Shown one piece after another: positions 57,635 to 64,000 of a stretch of DNA of 64,000 nt. This DNA comes from Rhizodiscina lignyota (Eukaryota > Ascomycota > Dothideomycetes > Aulographales > Rhizodiscinaceae). A program made the translations under genes and the position numbers. Position 1 is the first letter of the stretch; each line of letters starts with the position of its first letter. Below the pieces are notes generated by a model. That model searched no databases and was not told where the DNA came from. It worked only from the letters and a program-made list of their open reading frames with translations. The stretch is taken from positions 1,612,001 through 1,676,000 of the forward strand of contig ML978124.1 of the NCBI GenBank assembly GCA_010015805.1, in the 5' to 3' direction.

Positions 57635-60600
57635 TCACATATCTACCGACGTGTTGAACCGCAGAACGCCAGTCGGCTGGAACATGCCATCAATACGCTC
57701 CGGGGGAATGGCTGAGGCCAGTGGCTCGCCGTTTGAGACGTCTGCAATGAGCACAAGGCCTGCGGTTTTGATGGAATCGACCAGAGCTGGAGCCAACGCC
57801 TTTTTTAAAATTAGCAAAATTTTCGTCGTAAAGACTTAATCGAAGAGTTTCCGAATACGTACCAAAAGTCTCGATGTGCATACCAAACCCATGAAATTAT
57901 TGTTCTGGGCCGTCTGCACCGCTTCCTTCACGCTCAGCGTCGTACGTCCGCTACTGGGTACGTTTGGAGAGCCGCCGTTGGGAACTTCGACGCCGAGACC
58001 ATTGCATAGCAAGACAGGATCTACCCTTGAATCAGCAATCGACATGCTCCTCGAGATTGTATGACAAACTTACAGTTTGGTTGCTTCCAATTCAGCGCCG
58101 TACAAACGTCTGGGTTGAAACTACTGAACACCACGCTCCTGGTGAAGCCATCCGACTTTTCTCGCACAGCCCTTGCGTGCTCGAACACCTCAGTGAGCAA
58201 TACATCGGCGAAATCGTTGATATTCAGAATCGGCCCGAACTTCAGGTCTTCTTCCTCCTCACGACTGGGATAGAGCATATGAAGCTCTATATGGATGCTG
58301 GGTGGTAGCAGCTCCAGAGCATCCTTCAATTTCAGGAAAGAAGTCGCGAGAAGCTGGTGAATCTGAGGGATGTCTGTGGATGTAGCTTGTCCAAGAGTGG
58401 CGAGTACATCGTTATTGACACCATGACCAGCACCAATTGCGGCAAATTGATCGTACGTGATGGAGCAAACTGGAACCTCAAGACCATAATGACTGATTTT
58501 CCACTGCGGATAGAGAACAATCACTCCATCGCTGGTTGCCTGGACGAAGAGCCTAGCATAGTCTCCCGACAGACTGGAGCCCGTAATCAAAGCACTTGGT
58601 TGGTGCGTGTCTAGCTGACTGGTCGCTTTCCAGTATGTAGCGAAGTGCGTGATTTCGAGAGGCACTCCATTGAACGGCTTCACGACCTGAAAGTTGAAAC
58701 TGATACGACCGATCGCATGAAGTCGCGGGTCAAGGAGCTCCAAATGCCAGTGTCCAGAACTACTAATGCGGCACGTGAAGACCTTTGAAGATGCGACTGC
58801 ACGTGCGATGACTTTTGCGCCGAATGTGGGGTACACATCGAAGTCCATGGTGAAGGTATCCAAATCGTCAATTTGGAATGAGACAACCTTAAGATCGTCT
58901 TGGATTGGGAGAAGCAGGTTGCGCGGGATTAGGTCGGAGGATTTGGAGGAAATCGTTAATCGAGCAGCCGGATACTTCTGGTTGTCATAGAACTGAATCG
59001 CGTCATATCCAAGGTTGCCAAAGTTGACGACAACGTAAGTTTTGGACTCGAGAAAGTTGTGGCCGTATCGACGGACAGGGATAATGGGAGGTGGTAGAAC
59101 GATAGGTGGAATGCTGTCCGCATCGCTTGAGATGGGTAGAGGCGTGGCGCTAGATGGGATTGAAATGGATTGCGGGCTGACGTTTGCTGAAGTTATACCT
59201 TGCGGCCTCTTGATATGCGTGACAGTTGCGAGCAGATTTATGCATTCTAGATGTCGTTCCCAAGTCGCATAATACAGCGCATCGAGGCCTTTCTCATCAA
59301 GAATGTCCGGATTGACTCCGCATTGCAACAGTGTCTCCAGGCATTTGACATTGCCTTCACTTGCAGCATGGAAGAGCGGCGTCCACTGGTACATTCGGTC
59401 AGGCTGGTTGAGATTCGCTCCATAGTCCTTGAGTATGTGGAGGAGCTCCGGAACACCTGCAGAGCGCGCAACTAGATGTTGGGGATAGAGGCCTTCAGCG
59501 TCTGGCATAATACGAGGATGCTTCTTCAAAAGGACCTCCACAATCGGTATTGAACCATGTTGGCAGGCCAAATTTAGAGGAACATGATCGGCATCGTTTA
59601 GCGGGTCTATTCGAGCGTCTCGGTCTAGCAAAATCTGTACACAAGAAAGATTTGAATGTACGATTGCATGGATGAGCGGAGTGAAGTTATCGTGGTCTCT
59701 AGCGTCAATCGTCTCGGGGCCTGCCTCGAGTAGCGCCAGGTAAGGATCGAAGTTGCCTTGAACGCACGCGTAGTGAAGTGGTATCCGACCGTAAATGTCC
59801 ATTTGATGAACATCAATACCTGCGGAAAGACCCCATTGGAGGAGAAACTCGCGACCGGAAACAGCTGCTTTGTGGAGCACATTTCGATGATTGATCTCAT
59901 CCACGAGGCCAAGATTAACCACGCCCGTGTCCATGATGAAGCGCAGAGATGATTCTGGCGCCTCTTCTGCTGCACCCACGAATGCCTTGGAAATTCTCTC
60001 AGACGAATCCGGCAGTGTTTTCATACGGTCCACTAATTCCCGCAGCATCGTAATGTCTTCAGAAATCGCAGCTTGGATGATCTGTGACTCGAGATCAGAG
60101 TCTTCTCCATCGATTGCAGGCTCCTTGTTCGCTTGCTGGTTAGGAAGCTGAATTTTCTCGCCTTCAGCCCAGGCTTCAAAGTCTAGCAAACTGCTCGTCG
60201 CTTGATCAGATAGCTCACTAATGACATCGCGGTTGAAACATGGCTGTACTTCGACAGCACATGACAAGAACACAGCCTTGTTCCGAGACTTGGATGCCTT
60301 GTCCCACTTCTTCAGAATCTTGGAAAAGGCAGTCTGGTTGATCTCAACGAATTGCTGGAGCTTGTTCAAGTCGCTGCTGAACTGCCGAAAGCCTTCTTCA
60401 AGCGCAATGTATCGTGAAGAAGTTTTTGATGACTCGGTTGGCTGTGATTGCATCGCCCTCTTTTTCTCGAGAAGGGAGTTGAGTCGCAATTTTAGCTCCG
60501 CTTCCTTCTGTAAGTAGAAGGTATTGACCTTCTCGAGCTCACGTTCCTGAAAGACCCATCAGGTCCCGAGCAGCTTTCCAAGAACGTGGAGCTGGCACTT

Positions 60601-61003
60601 ACAACTCGGAAGAAGAACGTTGCTCTGTTGGCTTGCAAAGCCTTCTGAGGATCTTGTTGTCCTCCATCGTGTGCTTGGTCGTTAAGTGTCGGTATCACGG
60701 GAGTAGCGCTGAGCTTCTTGATGAGCTGCGAGAGTGTTAGTCCAGCAAGCCATCATCCTAAATGAGCCATTTCGATAGGTCTGACCTTCTTGAGCGCTTT
60801 GTAGTCAACAAAGCTTGATGCATATTCGGGAATATCAAGTTGCCGCTTCTGGATGTGCTTCCCGAACTTCCTGCAGCGCGACTATTAGTTTCACACCTGT
60901 TTCACCTTGAGGTCATTTGTAGCGAAGTCCTCGAGCTTCCGAACAAGTGAGTAGCGATATTAAATCACAGAGAGGTAGGTGCAGGATGCAGGGCGACGTA
61001 CAT
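57635..61003 (-). CDS. PHO81: PHO81/NUC-2: SPX, ankyrin, GDPD-like CDK inhibitor
   Basis: Six coding exons on the minus strand: 61003-61002 (only AT), 60870-60786, 60725-60603, 60546-58074, 58020-57863 and 57799-57635, giving 1001 aa. The N-terminus (M)KFGKHIQKRQLDIPEYASSF starts an SPX domain, residues 1-170. About seven ankyrin repeats span 285-510. A C-terminal GDPD-like domain (about 720-1001) lacks the catalytic HRG/E-x-D motifs. The initiator ATG is formed by AT from the first exon and G from the second. Known role: phosphate starvation signalling, inhibiting the PHO80-PHO85 (PREG-PGOV) kinase so that PHO4/NUC-1 is active; SPX domains bind inositol pyrophosphates. There is no other in-frame ATG before MKFG. 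Confidence 0.93.
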
Positions 61004-62192
61004 TTTGCGGGGGTGAGTTGTTATCTGTTTCTGAACGGTCTCAACATGGCTCTGCGCTCCCGGTCAAGTTTCATCAAGATGCTGTATGAATCTTCTCAGG
61101 CCAAGAAGAGGAAGGCGTTTGTGTAGCGAACCGGCTGCAGGTGTTCAGAGACGCGCGGAGTTGATATCCGTGATGGCCCCGTATCCGGTACACAGATTGA
61201 TTGAGGTCGGAGGTCTTGGACTTTGACTCGTGGCGGACTCACGGGAAGCTTAGTTAGCGGCGCAGCTGGCAGGTGGTGTCGCGAGAGAAAATCCTGCCTG
61301 TCGAGTGATCGAATGCTGAGCGGCTTTCCGCTGTTGAGCTCGGCAATGCTGCCAGGCTCGATCTGGAAATGGAAATGGCCGACAAAATACGTACCGACTC
61401 GTTGCGGCGGTGGTGAGTGGAGGGCGGAGCGGGTCTTGTCCAATGATTCGAGAACGTGATCCACCCTTCACCAGCACAACGAAGAGCGCTCTTCCCGCCG
61501 CCGTTGATGCCTTCGACACAGCGGAAGGTCAAGTGGGTCGTTGACTCGTCGAAAGAACTGCTGGACCCGTTCACAGTCTCGCAGAGCGCGTCTGGCGAGG
61601 GATACTTGCATCCGCTGCCACGCATTTCGTGCTACATAACCGTCCCAAGGCCCTGGAACTGGCGAATCTAGAACATACCGCACACCAGCATCACCAGCGA
61701 AGGCGCGCACCACATCGTAGCTGAACTTTTGTATACCACCGAACGTGGCTATCTATGCCTATTTTTCCTGGGGAACAGAAAGAAAATGAGGCGCCGCATC
61801 TATGCAGATGGCGTGAGCCCGAGAGAAGAGGTATCTAGACGTGAAGAGCATCCCCAATCCTGTTCCCACATTCGTTCATCACAGGATGTAGTTTTCGCAA
61901 ATGCCAAACTCCGCCAAGTACCTGTTATCCTCTTCACGCCTTTCATGGCACCGACCAATGCAAACAAAAGCAGAACCAACCGAACTGAAATCTCGCTGAG
62001 CTTTACTGCCTACGACGAGCGACCTGAGACAACGAGTGCTTGTGTTGCTAGAGCAAAGGCAGACGAGAACGTCCTTCAAAGACCATAAGCCGCCCAACCG
62101 TCTGGATCGTGGATAACATCATTGCTCGCGTTATGAGACTGAGGGGCAGAGTCCCCGGGGTATTTTGGCTGATCGTAAAACTCCAGATCCAG
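61004..62192. other. PHO81 5' region and CRM1 3' flank
   Basis: 1.2 kb with no supported gene. An AACGTG at 61453-61458 (CACGTT on the PHO81 strand) is the intermediate-affinity core known for Pho4-type factors, about 450 bp upstream of PHO81; a single hexamer is weak evidence. Confidence 0.35.
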
Positions 62193-64000
62193 TCATAGCT
62201 CGTCATCGTCAATTTCGCTCGGCTTGAGAAGGCCGCCGACCTTCATCTGCCTCTCACGTTCCTGATCCTTGGCATTCTTCGCAGCCAACTCTCTCTCTTC
62301 GGCGAATAGCTCCGCATTGTCGCCACTGAACTCCTTGAGCGAGATGAGGAAGTCGCGCAAGATAAGCTTGAAGCGGTTATGGTCAGCGGTATTGGCGAGG
62401 AGGCCGTCGATGAAGTTCGAGATTTGAACCCTGCGTTCACGATTTTAGTAAAGAAAATGATGATACACAGTGGCTAACTCACGCTTGAAGATTGGGGAAT
62501 GCGTTTGCAAGCAAGTTGCCGGTGAACTGCTTGAGGAAGTCCTTATTCGGCGTGCCCTGAGGGGCCGTGTCTGGCATATAGATTGGACCTTGGAGCTTGC
62601 CAGACTCAACCAACCAGAACATCTTAGCCAAGAGTAACGACTGGCTCTTGAAGCCTGCCTTATGATCACTATCCGTCAAGACGAAGAGGACGTCCTGGAG
62701 AATAGTAGTAAAGAAGTTCTGGAAGAAGGCATTGCAAGTGTTCTGATCTGTATCGGCCATGTTGCTGATGAGCTCATTGCACATAGATAGTCCAGCAAAT
62801 TCAACATCCCGATTGTCGTGCTTGCTAGCCCACATGCAAGAGTCGATGACGAATTTGAATTGCCGGCCGTCGAGTTTCAGTACAGCATTGAAGCAGCGGA
62901 GATTGATCGTACGGAGAAGTTTGAAGAATTCGACGCGGTGTTCGGGGTATTCAGAGAAGTCTTTGTTGATCATGTCAAGTGTGCATTCGAAGACATTGTC
63001 CATGATGTTCATGACCTGGTCTTCCATCATGCTCTGTATGTAATCTATTAGCGGCTAACCATTGAACGGGGGGTGGGCCAGACCCAGTGTTTGCTGAGAT
63101 TGGGTCTCCAACGTACATGTAACTTATTGATGATTGTAGTCATGAGGTTCAGAACCTCTGCTTCACGGGCATCTGGAACATTGCGCTTGTAGTCGAGAAG
63201 GACGGCTTCGAGGAGCTGCGGAACAATGCTGTTGTGCACCATCTCAAGATCATCAGCCCTCTCCACATAGGTGTTGATAAGCTTGAGGATTTCCTTCTTG
63301 ACCGTGCGAAGACCTCGAACTTTTGGCATCTTCGTCGCAATAGCACCCTCTCTCACGACAGCTTGGTCGATCAGAGTGCTACTGGCACGGTACATGGTCA
63401 ACATGTCCAAGTAGATGCGGCCGATTTGCGGGTAGAAGTAGCTGCCGATAGAATTGCATGCAGCTACGTTAGTCTTCATGATGTTGCCAATGATCTTGAT
63501 GGCTTCGGCATCCTCTAGGATATTTGGGTCGTTGTGCGCAGTTTGGATGATCTGATCCCATGCAGCGTTTGGCAGAAGCATGAGATCATTAATGAGGCGC
63601 TCTTGGATAGCCTTCTGTCCTTGAGCACTGATCATGTAACCACAGGCTTCGTAAAACGTATGGACCTGTTGCGGGGAGAGGTCATGTGTAATCTTGCTCA
63701 AGTTACGAACAATCTCGTCGATGAATGGCTCGTTCTCGCCAGGCTGGTGAGCAACGAAATGCCTTCGGCATTTGTTCGCAATCTTGATGAACGTATCGCA
63801 AGCCATATCTTGTACACCTGTGGATAGTTAGACCGAGTACGAAATGGGCTGTGAGGGATGACGTTACCTTCATGCGTCTCGTGCATAAACTCAAAGAGCT
63901 TGTTGACCACGGTCTTGAGGAATTTCCAATGGGCCTTGAGGAAGCGCGGATACTGCCCAACGATGTACATAATGTTACTCGCCACAACAGCCTTGTTATC
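62193..64000 (-). CDS. Exportin-1 / CRM1, C-terminal part
   Basis: Four exons on the minus strand: 64000-63868 (open at the window end), 63817-63117, 63033-62483 and 62430-62193. They encode about 540 residues, roughly half of the protein. The visible start [20 protein letters not shown], the HEAT-repeat helices ([51 protein letters not shown]) and the acidic end [12 protein letters not shown] are canonical CRM1. The leptomycin-B-reactive Cys of this family lies just upstream of DNKAVV and so is outside the window; sensitivity cannot be judged. Role: Ran-GTP-dependent nuclear export of NES cargo. Confidence 0.97.

Noticed and set aside
61729-62088. Plus frame of 119 codons upstream of PHO81
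   Set aside because: Starts at TTG, has no motif and lies between two well-defined minus-strand genes.

Overview
The window is nuclear DNA of a filamentous ascomycete (Pezizomycotina). The evidence is gene-dense DNA with many short introns (about 45-115 bp, GT..AG, mostly CTAAC/CTGAC-like branch sites), fungus-specific products (PHO81/NUC-2, NADP-glutamate dehydrogenase, an AHC1-like ADA factor, WSC-domain surface proteins, fungal Mediator subunit 5) and large-ascomycete style membrane and secreted orphans. A Dothideomycete-like lineage is my guess from protein style only. I see no intact transposon, no rRNA or tRNA gene, no CRISPR and no biosynthetic cluster.

Layout. 0-17 kb: an alpha/beta hydrolase (-), a long RING/RGG/SR protein (+), Mediator subunit 5 (-), an aldo-keto reductase (-), a conserved orphan (+) and NADP-GDH (+). 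17-31 kb: two membrane or surface orphans (-), an AHC1-like zinc-finger/AT-hook protein (+), then a compact information-processing block of TAF13 (+), eIF3f (-) and UTP25 (+). 31-46 kb is more accessory: a secreted six-hairpin-glycosidase-like protein (+), an orphan small protein (+), a 55-bp degenerate tandem array, a BTB protein (-) with a 15-bp minisatellite in its leader, a four-WSC glyoxal oxidase (-), a mucin-like single-pass surface protein (-) and a basic orphan (-). 46-50 kb holds little except an apparent N-terminal relic of a sugar transporter. 50-64 kb: MetAP2 (-), a mitochondrial J-protein (+), VDAC/porin (-), COA1 (-), a small membrane protein (+), PHO81 (-) and the C-terminal half of exportin CRM1 (-), cut by the window end.

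Exon models were built by hand. For every spliced gene listed, the summed coding length is divisible by three and the joins restore family-typical protein sequence. The most notable structural observations are: an aldo-keto reductase whose model needs two GC-AG introns and a 14-nt micro-exon; a PHO81 homologue whose start codon is split by an intron (AT|G); a roughly nine-copy 55-bp degenerate tandem repeat; a perfect seven-copy 15-bp repeat between the TATA-like box and the ATG of a BTB gene; and a 39-bp nested palindrome in an otherwise empty intergenic region.

The genes are mostly unrelated housekeeping loci. Themes that recur are RNA polymerase II transcription (MED5, TAF13, AHC1-like), translation and ribosome biogenesis (eIF3f, UTP25, MetAP2), mitochondria (VDAC, COA1, J-protein) and cell surface/secretion (31-44 kb).
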